DNA from: Chamaecyparis obtusa
Lineage: Eukaryota; Streptophyta; Pinopsida; Cupressales; Cupressaceae
Length of the DNA: 64,000 nucleotides
Direction of reading: 5' to 3'
NCBI GenBank assembly: GCA_027943335.1
Contig: BSBK01007727.1
Coordinates: forward strand, 436,501-500,500
The translations under genes were made by a program, and so were the position numbers. Shown here one piece after another: positions 46,530 to 57,720 of this stretch (positions are counted from its first letter, which is position 1; every line of letters starts with the position of its first letter). The notes under the pieces were generated by a model. It saw only the letters and a program-made list of their open reading frames with translations, was not told the DNA's origin and ran no database searches.

Positions 46530-48035
46530 GCTATAGAAAAAATTTAGAAAAGGTTTCTGTGGTTGGGGGTAGAGGAGAGGAAAATAATACCTTTGATTGA
46601 TTATGAGATAGTTTGTAAGCCTAATAGACTAGGGGGTCTAGGCTTGAGGATTATCAAAACTTTCGACAAGATTCTCCTTTCTAAACAAGTTTGGAGATCT
46701 TTTGGTAGTAGAAGTGAATGCAAATCCATTTGACATAATAAATATTTACACAATACAAGATCTTTTAAGGAGTTACTTAGTTCTAGTAATATTCCTATTA
46801 GATCCTCATTATGGAATAATGTTATTAAAGGTAGAGAGATTATGTCCAAGGGAGTTTGTTGGAAGGTGGGAACGGAAAGAAAAACCCTATTTTGGGAAGA
46901 TAGTTGGATTGGAAAAGAATCTCTATGTAATATAAGTGAGTATGACCAATTCATTGATGCTTGTAAATCAAGATTTATCTAATTTATTGGAGACTACTGG
47001 GCAGAAGATGGATGGGTAGATCTAAATCTTATAAGTCCCCATCTATTTCCCCTTCATTGGTCCCTCAACTTGTTCTTGATGGACTAAAATAGGGGTGAAG
47101 ATGTTCTTGTTTGGAAAGGCTCTCCTTCTGGTATTTTTTCTGTCTCTTCTATTGATGGCATGCTTTATCAATCTTCTCTTTGCCCCCCTTTTGGGATAAA
47201 TATTGGAGAAAGAATCTTAGTCCCTTGAAGTGAATATATTTTCTTAGATCCTACTTCAGAACAAAATCCTTACTATTCATAACTTGTGTAAGAGGGGTTT
47301 CTGCATTCCCAATAGGTGCTACCTTTACTTAATTGATGATGAATCTGCTCCCCATCTTGTCCTTCTATGCCCTTTGCTACTAACATTTGGAATCGGGTGT
47401 TACGATTATGGAATCTCAGCTAAGTTTTTTGGGTATTTAAAGGATTTTTACTGTCAACGGAAACCTGTAACTTATAACTATGTTTTGAAGAGGCTATGGT
47501 ATTTAATTTTTCTACATGTGGCATGGGGATTATGGAAGGAGTGAAATAACATAATTTTTAGAGAAATTTCTCTCTTTAGAAATATTTTTTGGGAAAATCA
47601 TCAGGGATATCAGTGAAAACCTAAACATTCTTAATGACTCTATCAAGTAAAAGGGGAAGATGAACTGTAAACATTATAACTATCGGGTAGCTAATAATTG
47701 GAAAATATAGTTAGATATCTCTATGGATCTAAAACAATTAAATAGTTTGAGAGATGGACATGTTTGGTTTCCTCCACCTCTAGCACATGTGAAAATTAAC
47801 TTTCATGGGGCAGCCAAGCGTAATCTTGGGCCAATTGGGTGCGAGGGAGTGACCGGGGATGAAAATGGTAACTTTATTTGGTGGTGGCACTCCCCAGGGG
47901 AAGCCAGACTAACCACCTAACTAAAGCCATTGACGCCTACCATGGTCTTTTACTAGCCCAACCAATCAATTTCAAAAATATCTGGGTGGAAGGGGACTCA
48001 AACAACATAATTAGCTGTCTTAAAGGAAACTATAA
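46530..48035 (+). pseudogene. LINE copy B, right part (zinc region and RNase H)
   Basis: This continues the LINE cut at 28709: after the TSD it reads KRFLWLGVEERK, GGLGLRIIKTFDK, then KTLFWEDSWIGKESLC, CKRGFCIPNRCYLYLID and ESAPHLVLLCPLL (zf-RVT-type zinc region). It ends with an RNase H: PPPLAHVKINFHGAAKRNLG, then AIDAYHGLLLAQ, IWVEGDSNNIISCLKG. It matches LINE copy A at 25015-26355 and runs further, into the RNase H. Several stops break it. The sequence ends where GGGTAAGTGCACC begins at 48036. Confidence 0.9.
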
Positions 48036-49194
48036 GGGTAAGTGCACCAAGATGGTGTGCAAAAAGGGGGCTATAAGTGGCCACTTTTTTTTTTTAATCA
48101 GGTAAACCTGAACTTCACTGAGAAATTTGAGGGTCATGCACTCAAAACTAGGAGTTGTGCAAATAATAAGAATTTTAGTACTCTAAATATAGTTTCTAAA
48201 CTACTAAAGTTTTTTTAAAATGTATTAGATTAAGAGGGTCATAACAATTGTGCACAAAAAACTATTCCTGATTTTTTTAGAAAAACATAACGTAACTATT
48301 TTTGTGTGCTTCAAAAAATATATAGTTATATTTAGTATTTTGAAAAACCCTTTGGTAGGATGATAGATAAGAGTGAGATCTAGAAGTTGTGTATTTTTTT
48401 TGTTTTGTTGAGTATTTTTTTTAATGATTTTTTGAAGTGACCACATCCTAAAAATCTAGTACCTGTTCGTGCATTGGGCATAACTTGCATCAAAATAATA
48501 AAAAATACAAACTTCTTTTTTTAAAAATGTGTATAGAATCTAGTTTAGAATAGTAATATGTAATTTGATTTGACTTTGGTCAAGTAGATCAAAATTTATA
48601 AAGAAAATGATATACACATGTCTGTGAGAAATTTATATGGCTAGAAAGCTGAGAAGATGCGTGAGAGTATGGGAGTAATTTTAGAGATACCCACTTGATC
48701 ATTTGTAAACGTGATGATGAAGAAGTTGAGAAATCACGTTGGAAGTTGAAAAAATGTGTAAAAGGACAAAACTTGAGGGAAAATGGGCTTGAAAGCCTTA
48801 GGCTTATTTTCCAACCCTTTTACCAAGCTAAAACCCATATGGGTTTTGATATACAAAGTAACCCACTCAGGTTTTGAAAACACAATTTCAAATTCTACAC
48901 AACTTGTACTGGTTATGAAGACATAAAAAAAATTGCTTTTAAATGTGTAATACCCTACACATATTTATAGATTTACATATATGATATGTTTCTATGCATG
49001 TATATATATATATCTGTAGTTATATATACATATATTTATATAGATATATGTATATATGTCTGTATACATGCATGAATCTTCTCATTTCCTCTCTCTCCCA
49101 TATTCCTTCCCTCATAAACATCTATGTCTATTATGAGCCCTAATCAATCTCATCTCTCTCCTCTCCCTCTTCTCTCTTTGTCTCAAGTATCTCA

Positions 49195-49225
<31 letters not shown>

Positions 49226-49610
49226 CCCACTTCCTCTTGGGTTTCTATTTTTACATAACCTGTATGGGTTATGCAAAATTAAGGCCAATAGTTTTTATTT
49301 TACAAAACCTGTACGAGTTTTGAGAAAATATGGACGTTGCCTTTGGACTTCCATAACCCATACAGGTTATAAGGAAATATTTATACTTTACTCCCAACAA
49401 CCTAAAAAATAGAATTTCAAATTGTTTGGAGGCCCCACTATTGTTTCACATGATTTTTTGTGACAATAACCATTAGGTTTGCATTTTTTATTGTCAAATT
49501 TTCTTTGCAATGATTGAATTATCTTATTTTTTGGTTTTTTCTTGAATTTAGTCTATCATTATTACTTGAGATTATAACCAAATGATGCTAATTTCTTTCT
49601 TTCTTGGTAT
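48036..49610. other. Unassigned region after the LINE, with one TIR-like end
   Basis: It starts GGGTAAGTGCACCAAGATGG, whose first 11 bases equal the right-end TIR of the 23471-24623 element, right where the LINE RNase H breaks off. I could not find the matching other end, so only one end of a TIR element is supported. TGTAATACCC at about 48947 resembles the LTR start of E0 and E3 but no other LTR feature is visible. There is a CT microsatellite at 49197-49224. No gene recognised. Confidence 0.5.
48830..49372. repeat. Palindromic words AACCYRTAYGGGTT
   Basis: Six words: aaaacccatatgggtttt (48830, perfect palindrome), a weak one near 48861, one near 48900 (aacttgtactggtt), ataacctgtatgggttat (49256), aaaacctgtacgagtttt (49302) and ataacccatacaggttat (49353). 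The fourth and sixth are exact reverse complements of each other. Confidence 0.75.
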
Positions 49611-49987
49611 TTGATTATGTATGTTATGTGTAGGATAATCAATATTAAAACAATGAGAAAGAACAAGAGAGGATTGATTGAACAAAGAGAGGCAACAAAG
49701 GAAAGACAAAAGGAGTGTATGAGGAGATTACGTGAAGGTACCTCATCTATTGCACCTAATGAAAATAATGAACATGCAACAATTCAAATTGACATTATGA
49801 ATATACCTAATGCACCAAATCAAAATAATCAACATACACCAATTGAAATACATGTGACAAATGCACCTAATTCACCAAATGAAATTGATCAACATAAACC
49901 AATTTAAATGCAAGTGATGAATGCACCTAATGAATGCAATGAACATACACCATTTGAAATTTATGTGATAAATGCATCTAATGAAAT
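49611..49987 (+). pseudogene. Unidentified ORF with 20-residue repeats, cut by E4
   Basis: I do not recognise the family. After a possible splice acceptor (tgtgtag near 49632) the frame reads MRKNKRGLIEQREATKERQK, a charged, helical stretch. Four tandem repeats of about 60 bp (49749-49987) follow, giving NAPNxPNEIDQHxPIEI-like units of about 20 residues. A TAA at 49905 splits the third unit and the fourth is slightly shorter. It ends abruptly at 49987, where the 3' LTR of E4 begins, so any continuation lies beyond the window on the far side of E4. It could be a host gene exon or another transposon's ORF. Confidence 0.4.
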
Positions 49988-51148
49988 TGTATGCAAAATA
50001 GATGTCTAACTATTATAAATGAAATACTGACTAATCTAAGCTAATAAATCAATCTAATTGCAACACAATGAAGATTACAAATGATCAAATGAACTTAAAA
50101 CAAGTTTACCTTCACTTACTCATTGTAGCTTGTCTCCATTAGCCTCCTAGCCTTGATTTATTGGATGTGTTGAGCTCTCAGATTTCCAATTTGAAGCTCC
50201 TTTCCTAGGATGTCACCAAAGTGTGGAGATTGAATGGATTTGTATGCAAAATGGCCTAAAGCTTGATTACGAAGCTAATGGATAATGGAATGCAAATGCT
50301 CACAAAATGATATGGATTGCTTGATCTCTAGAATGCTTGAATGCTTGAAGATTACTATTGCCTATTCTCTCGCAAAGGGGAAATGAGGCTCCTTTTATAG
50401 GTTTTTGGAGGACTCAAGCCTAGGTGGCACAATCCTAGGGTGGAGATTGAAAGGTGGAAGATCCTAGGGCTACTATTGACTTGGTTGAAGTGGTTGATAG
50501 AAAGGGGGATGTAGTTGGAATGTGAGAGAAGGAATAGGGAGAATGTTCCTCCTACATTGACATGGAAGAGAAGAAGGAGGAAGGGAAAGAAACATGTCAA
50601 GTGTCTCACAAAGACCATTGAGAGGAAGGGGGAAGGACTTTTTCCTCATGAGGACTCTTGGTACAAGTGTCCCATGAGTCACATTTGACTCTTTGAGGTG
50701 GCTTGAGAAGCTCCTTAGGAATAGGGATTTCTCCTTGACTTAGTGTAGGGGAAGACATGTGGTCATGAGACCAAGTCTTATGAGGCCACATAACCCTTAA
50801 AAATAGGAAATGTGTGGGTGAGGATAATGACTTATTAATAATTAATAATAATTAATTATTTTAGCCAAGGTGATGTGTTAGGTGACTAGGTGGATGAGGT
50901 GGACGAGGGGACTTAGTCATATTTGGTGATTGTGTAATTAATTAAATCACTTTAATAAGACTATTTAGAGGACTTTAGGATAGGAGAATAAACTATAGTG
51001 AATTTATCAAATAAATTAAATAATTTATTTAATAAATAGAGAAAAAAAATATTAATTAAATAATAAATATTTAATTAATTCATCAAGTCAATATTAATTA
51101 AATAATAAATATTTAATTAATTAACGAAGTCACTTTTTAGTGTAAACA
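49988..51148 (-). repeat. 3' LTR of E4 (about 1,161 bp)
   Basis: The inner edge is firm: gtgtaaaca ending at 51148 directly before the polypurine tract. The outer edge is inferred as TGTATGC at 49988, where the repeats of the interrupted ORF stop. Without the 5' LTR this edge is uncertain by a few bases. A minus-strand TATA box (CCTATAAAAGG) is at 50391-50401. Confidence 0.7.
50391..50401 (-). promoter_or_regulatory. TATA box in the E4 LTR
   Basis: CCTATAAAAGGAGCCTC on the minus strand. The E1 LTR has CCTTTAAAAGGAGGCTC in the equivalent place, so the box and the bases after it are conserved. Confidence 0.6.
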
Positions 51149-51163
51149 TTTTGCCCCTCTTTG
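51149..51163 (-). other. Polypurine tract of E4
   Basis: The minus strand reads CAAAGAGGGGCAAAA next to the 3' LTR, as in E1 and E3. Confidence 0.87.
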
Positions 51164-51410
51164 AAATAATGTGCTGGTCACATTGTTTCAAAGAAAAATC
51201 AAGCATTTTGCCCGTGCCCTAGACAATGTCTCAAATGACCTCGGCATGCCCCCTCAAGAGATTGATTGACAAAAAATTATTATTATTATTATTATTTTAG
51301 TTGACAATCAATCTCATGAAAAGATTTAGAAGAAACATGAGTGAAAATAGGGTAAATCAAATTTTTTTGATAGGTAGGGCCCACACATCAAGAAAAATGG
51401 GTCCACAGGC

Positions 51411-51418
51411 TATATATA
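51411..51418 (+). promoter_or_regulatory. TATA box of the reverse PMD gene (E4)
   Basis: TATATATA in GCTATATATAGGGCCAAGGG. It lines up with the box at 44279-44289 in E3. Transcription would start near 51440 and run away from the 3' LTR, against gag-pol. Confidence 0.7.
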
Positions 51419-51429
51419 GGGCCAAGGGG

Positions 51430-54332
51430 TCCAGAATAGGGTCATTGTGCACACTTGTCATTTGGAGATTGGAGCTTGAGAGAGAGAAGAGCAGAGCTAA
51501 GAAGACGTTCCCATTGTTAGATCACCAGTTTGAGAGGGTCAGACGCTTCCAGAGGCCGCTAGATTTGGGAGAGCCGGTAAGTGACTCATCCTGCTTAGTC
51601 AATTTGTGAATTTTGGCATGATTTGATGAGATTTTTAGCATGTTTAGGTTAGATTGAATCATAGGTTAGGATAGAAAATTTTGTGTTCCTAGGCGATGAA
51701 CGAATGCGCAGTTGCGATGCATGTATGCGCAGCAATTGGTAACATTTGCGCAAAAAACTACTAGTTCTACACATACGTGTGGGGTACCTATGCATTTGTG
51801 CTAGAAGAAATTTTAGTGGCACATTTATGAACTAAATGTGCACAAACATAGTTTGGCGCATTTGTGACAATTGGCTATGCAATTGCTTAGGTTAGTTATG
51901 CATATGTGTTTTTTGTGCAAATGATAGGGGATTCTATGTAGACACTTTTCTATGCTGGGCATTTATGACAGATGATAAAAATTTAGAAAATTAGATTGTC
52001 AATTGGGTCAAACTTGATATCAAGAAGCTGATATGATTTGTCATCTTGGAATGTAGATCGATTATGTCAAGATAGGTAACATCTTAGCATGGTCGCTAGT
52101 TAACCTTTCTGATTGTAGATAATTGATAGAATTATCTATTTATACATGTGATAAACATGTATTTGATTGATAGGATAGGATAGATAGATAGATTAGTTTG
52201 TTCAAAATTTGATAGTTGGATTGTTTGATGTGCATTATAGGAGGATATTACAGACACTCTAATATCATGGGAGAGATATCCCATGACTTAGAATCTGAGG
52301 CCAACACTGTTAGAGACTGACAGGCTTCTGATTAGGGCTACATGATTGTATGACATCATTTATACACCTGTGATTCGGGTGAATCTGGGCATGCTGACAG
52401 CATTAGCTAAGTGATGGCACTCGGAGATGAGTACCTTTCATCTCTACATAGGAGAGATGATGGTCACATTAGAGGATGTGTATCGCATCCTTTGGCTACC
52501 AATTACTGGAGAGATAGTGTAGTATGATCGACACGATAGCTTGGCGGAGTGCAGAGCGGTGTTTGGTGATGATGACAATGATGAGTCAGAGATTAGTTGG
52601 GAGGACATGGTTGATTTCTATGAGCCACTTCCTATTGTTTTGGCTAGAGCTATCAGAGGCTTCATTTGCTTGGATAGACAATCTCATGGCTTCACAGTTG
52701 GTTGGGGCCGCATACTACAGAGGATGATGGATGAGGGGACCCATTTTTTTGGGGGGGTGTGCTTGTTGGAACACCTATATCATGATATTCATTAGGTTAT
52801 TTATCACAGGGAACAACTTTATCAGCTGGTGTTACTTTTCTCCATGTATGGGCATGGGAGCACATAACTATTACATGACTGACAACCATGAGGTTCCGAG
52901 GCATTGGAAAACCTTATATATTTTTGTATGCATCTATCTAGTCTCAAAATAAGCTAGGATGTTTGGATTTTTGCCAACATGCATTTGATACTAGGAATTA
53001 TGTGATCTAGAGACCCTACCTTGGGTGTGAGCTGTGGGAGGATGAGCATCGACTTGGAAACTATTTTGAGTCCGATGGATGATAGGGAGGACACCCTACA
53101 TCATAGAGAGATAGGTGGTTAGTCGGGTCCTGCAATAGTTTGGTAGGATCCAAGGGATGCCTCAAGGGGTTATAGAGTTTTCTTGTACCCATCAAGAGAG
53201 ACAGGACTGGGGACCGATGGTGTCCTTTGAGATTTCTCAACAATAGTTCTTAGACATGCTATTTTAGGCATGGTCGATGAGACAGGGGTCATAGACCCAT
53301 GCATGGCATCAGATTATGAGAGACATCTCAGGGATCACCCATTCCTGAGATTGATTGACCCAACAAAGATGCCACCTTAGAGGGATGCTGGAGAGAGATG
53401 CTAAGATAGGAGATGAGGTTGGGATAGGAGAGGATGAGGGAGAGGTGGAGGTGGTGATGGTGGTCCTGATGGAGGGAGAGGTGATAGAGATGGGCCACAG
53501 ATGAGAGGTGGAGGTGTGCGACCATGGGGGTTGGTGCCACCCCTTGTGAGATAGGTGTGGTGATAGCCACCAACATTGATGCCCGCAGGTGCCCCAGTTT
53601 AGATACTAGTAGCTACCCCTATACAGGTGGATCCAGCAGTAGATGCACAAATTCTTATAAAGGTAACACAAATACAGGCCCCAGTACAAGATGATGTAGA
53701 TGATGTACTTGGTCAGGAGAGACTGATACAAAGGGGTTTCATACAAGATGACATACATGATGAGTAGATGCTTGACATAGTTGGAAAAGATATGCAGATA
53801 CCTGATGTCAGTGCCCAGGATGAGCAGGGAGACATGGATGTTGGGGGTCAGGATCCCTACTTATAAAGGGACGCTGCAGAGGAGGACATTGAAATTGATG
53901 CATTTCTAGTCAGACTAGAAATGACATAGGTATATGAAGAATGTGTCCCTAGATTGGAGAGATGGGTGGAGAGGTTAGAGGATGAGATTGCAGAGGTTAG
54001 GCATGAATGAGATGTCACCATAGAGCATCTAGGAGAGGCCAAGACTTTATTGGATGATCTTGAGTCTATAGAGGCATTGGGACCACATGCAGACAGCCTA
54101 TGGGTGATGATGCGAGCTAGTAGGGAGATCACCTACTGGAAGGAGGCCTATAGATAGACTGTGCCTATGGATTAGTAGATCAGGAGTTTCAGAGAGAGCT
54201 CATATGTAGTCAGGATAGTAGCACATCATAGGCATGGACCGATCGGTAGTAGAGGGGCATCATCATGTCCTATGAGACCTCCCTCAAGTTCAAGAGATCC
54301 AGTAGCACCAGGACCATTTATTGCATCATGAA
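51430..54332 (+). pseudogene. Reverse-oriented plant mobile domain (PMD) gene inside E4
   Basis: Exon 1 (about 51440-51576) has no ATG and would be 5' UTR. The donor CCG|GTAAGT is at 51577, and the acceptor is probably TGCATTATAG at 52240. Exon 2 has MGEISHD at 52267, then STFHLYIGEMMVTLEDVYRI, LWLPITGE, DDDNDESEISWEDMVDFYE, RQSHGFTVGWGRILQRM and an HREQLYQLVLLFSMYGHGST stretch, the PMD pattern. The C-terminal part is acidic, with a likely coiled coil (RLERWVERLEDEIAEVRHE near 53960-54010), and ends RPPSSSRDPVAPGPFIAS at about 54330. Several stops are present. The longest clean frame is 52541-52795. Without tools I cannot tell which host PMD clade it came from. Confidence 0.85.
51690..51935. 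repeat. Palindromic-word block in the putative PMD intron of E4
   Basis: About ten words around TGCGCA, CATTTGYGC and CACATACGTGTG: aatgcgcag (51703), gatgcatgtatgcgcag (51716), catttgcgca (51747), acacatacgtgtgg (51769), tatgcatttgtgc (51788), aatgtgcaca (51835), gcgcatttgtg (51856), tatgcaattg and ttatgcatatgtg (51896). Same position as block C of E3, different vocabulary. Confidence 0.68.
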
Positions 54333-56454
54333 GACACTGACAGACTGAGTCTGGAGGTAGTGGCTCTTAGTTATATTGTATACACTTTTATACCTATAGC
54401 ACCATTGTATCAGTATTTTTCATTATGTTTATGACTTGATGGACACATTTGGACACTTTATTATGTGATGAGATATCATTGGACATTTGTACATTTATGT
54501 GTTTTATGGACTTTTATATGATGGAATCTATATACATGATGATGTTGTTCTATTATGATTTTCTTTAATGATTATATATACATGTGTTTCTTGACATATG
54601 CAGGATGTGATGATTTACTTTGATATGCATAGTACTTATGTTCGATAATGCAAATATTTTATCTTCATGTGAATGCACAATGGTTAATGACTTATCATGT
54701 GATGATGATGTTTATATAAATGCAATTCCTAAATGGTTGTGTATTTAATGTTGTGTTTCTAATGTAATGATGTAATGATATAAACAATGATGAATATGAC
54801 AATGTATATAATGGATAATGAATGAACTAGTGATAATGCATTTAATGAATAACAAATGAATGATATGATCAATGATATTGCATGTAATAAATGAAATTGT
54901 GGGAATTATGTACCGTATGAAATCACAAAAGAGTTGGACAAATTCTAATATGATAAAATAGGATAAAATGTAATAACCTATAATCATGATAGATAAAATG
55001 TGATGAGATGATAGCTATGATGAAATGTTATTTTAAATTATCAAAATATGCATGTTAATATACAAATGGTTATATACAAATGAAAAAACCTAATAAGTTA
55101 ATAATAAAGATACATACATAATAAACTATGCAAATTATTAAATGTGATAATGAAGATGGATTATGAAATTTTTTTGAAAAAAATGCAACATGAAATTTAC
55201 ATTTTTATTACCCAAATGTCCTCAACTTAAATAACAATGTGTCTGACATGAGAAGAATGGACAAAGAGAACAGATGAACCGATAAGCAAGATGACCTACA
55301 AATCCCTATAAAAGGAGCACTGATATGCAACATGATTTGTCTAAATGTAATGCAAAATGAAATATGAAATGAATATCTCCACAACTTCATGAAATATCTT
55401 AGAACTTCATGATAAATGGAATTTGATTTTCATCATTGAGCTCGTTATGTTGCAAGGAAATGCAAGCATCATGGTATAATTAAACTAGGATGACCTAAGC
55501 ACTTCTTGCATGGAGTTTAATATAGAAAACTTGACAAGCATCTAGGTATAATTAAACTGAGATGACCTGCGTTTCATTTTCATAATAGACAAGGAATATT
55601 CTCCCCTCCTTCAGGGAACAAATATTTGGAGTTGAGGTATGTGTGGCGTATCACTTTTAATAGCATTCACATAACACCATGAATTGTATGCGTTATTGAC
55701 TACTAAACTAATGAAGGCACTTATGCACAGACACCCCAATTACTTGTTCCTTTGACTTCATTGGAAAATATCCCACAAACAACAATCAAAGAAAATATCA
55801 TGCCCCATCCCGACCATTCTAATCAATGACATATGGGAGTTTTAAACTCATGTGAAAGATATTCTGGAATAGCATAGGAAACATGATAACAATGAAATCC
55901 ATATATGAATGCATAATCTACAAACAATCATTCTAATATGCCTACCATGAATATACATTTCTTTGCCAAAAGATAGTGTTAGACGTATTGATCAGTTTGA
56001 TTGATGTATAGCCATTTCAAATGTATATATTAGTGGTCACATGTTGAAAGATAGATCATGGATTATGAGTCATGATGAGGATATCATTGTGTAAGAATGC
56101 TTGATTGTGTTTTCTTTTCTGGAGAAAATACTCCATTCTGTCCTCTAGGAGTCGTGACTATCATAGATCCACTTCCCAAACTAGGTCGAGGACATTCCCC
56201 CGCTAGGTGATGGACTGACTTATTATGGATAAAGGAGGACACAATAGGACTAGGATGAAGACCAAGACAATATACCAAGCTATGGTGGGGTTTTATTATG
56301 GATATATATAGTGGATAGTAGGCTACGAACTGGTCATATTATTATGATATTATATACATGGCAGAAATGGTGACTGACTAACCATATTATTATGGGTATA
56401 TACAATGGGACAACACACTAGAAGAATCCTAATAGAGAGAGGAGCTAACTTTTC
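54333..56454. other. E4 region between PMD gene and post-integrase motif
   Basis: AT-rich and non-coding. About 54700-55000 is built of short atgat/aatga-type runs. No recognisable gene on either strand. Confidence 0.55.
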
Positions 56455-56491
56455 ACAAATGGCGCCTATTTCTAGGTTTTCACCATATGTT
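56455..56491 (-). repeat. Post-integrase motif (E4, one copy)
   Basis: The minus strand reads GGTGAAAACCTAGAAATAGG followed by CGCC. It lies about 110 bases after the end of integrase. Only one clear copy, against three in E1 and E3. Confidence 0.8.
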
Positions 56492-56599
56492 TTTATTGCA
56501 ATTTTCTATTGATTTTTTGACTTTTTAAATTTTTTTTAAAGGTTTTATGAATTTTTTTTTAATATACATACCCCTTGCATTGGGATTTCAAGCATAGGA

Positions 56600-57720
56600 C
56601 TTCTTGAGGTGCATGTTGTTAAGAGGCTCATCCAAGAGATCTCCTTCATATTGAGACAACTGATAAGCCCCAAAGCCAAAGACTGCTGTAATCACAAAAG
56701 GACCTAACCAGTCGGGTTCAAACTTGCCCTTCTTCTCACGATGCTGCTGATTTTTAGGATTCTTGTGAAGGACTAGATCACCAACCTAAAAGTCTTTGGG
56801 TTTCACTTTACTATTGTACTGATGAGACATCCTCTGCTAATAGACCTTCAAATGATCAAAGGCTCTTTTGACAATGTTCATCTAGTAATTCCAATTTAGT
56901 TAGCTGTGCAACCCTATATTCTTCATCTAGAATTAAATATTTTAGGGATACACAAAGAGAAGGTAACTCGACCTCGAGGGAAAGAATGGGTTTAGAACCA
57001 TAAATAAGAGAATACAGGGTGGCTCTAGTGGGAGTATGGATGCAAGTGCGATAAGCCCATAAGGCGGGCTTCAATTGGACATGCTAGTCATGGCCAACAT
57101 CATTGACAATCTTTTGAAGGATCTTGATGATGGTTTTATTAGATGCCTCAGCTTGGCCATTACCCTAGGGATAATAAATGGTGGAATAGTAATGTGTGAT
57201 GTGGAATTTCTCACATAGTTCATCCATGTCTTGATTTTGGAATTTCTTCCCATGATCAGTAATAAAATGCACAGGGATACCATATCTGCAAATGATATAA
57301 TTAAGGATAAACATGGATATTTGTTTTCCAGTGGCAGTGATCAATGGAATAACTTCAATCCACTTGGTAAAATACTCAATTGCGATGATAATGTACTTAT
57401 GGCCATTGGAAGATGGAGGGTTAATTTCACCCACAAGGTTGAGTCCCCACTAATTGAATGACAATGTGGTTGTAAAAGGATGGAGTTGTTGTGCCGGTGC
57501 ATGAATAAGATTCCCATGTATCTAACATTTCTTGCATTTCCTAGCAAAGTGAAAGGAATCTATCTCCATGGTAGGCCAATAGTAACCCATACACATGAGT
57601 TTATTAGCCAAGGAAGGACCACTCAAATGTATCCCACAAATACCCTCATGAACATCTTGTAAGGCAATTTGAGCTTCACCGTGTTCAAGACATCATAAGA
57701 GAGTACTGTCAAGACCTCGC
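56600..57720 (-). pseudogene. E4 integrase pseudogene
   Basis: The zinc region has HEGICGIH and CKKC. In the DDE core the first Asp is replaced: GLNLVGEI at about 57450, where E3 has FDLIGAI. This is a GAC-to-AAC (G to A) change that would abolish catalysis. The second Asp (ITDHGKKF, about 57250) and the Glu (GQAEASNK) remain. A TAG replaces Gln in YYPxGNG (about 57170), and a TAG stands for the expected Trp at about 57085, as in E3. The tail has PTRATLYSLIYG and then frame breaks; the end is at about 56600-56620. Confidence 0.9.

Noticed and set aside
48947..48957. TGTAATACCC as the start of another LTR
   Set aside because: No matching end, primer site or polypurine tract was found nearby; the 10-base match alone is weak.
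48036..49610. Complete second TIR element
   Set aside because: Only the GGGTAAGTGCA end is visible; I found no inverted counterpart downstream.
53328..54132. Minus-strand His- and Ser-rich frames at 53328-53576 and 53857-54132
   Set aside because: They are antisense shadows of the acidic C-terminal part of the PMD gene in E4.
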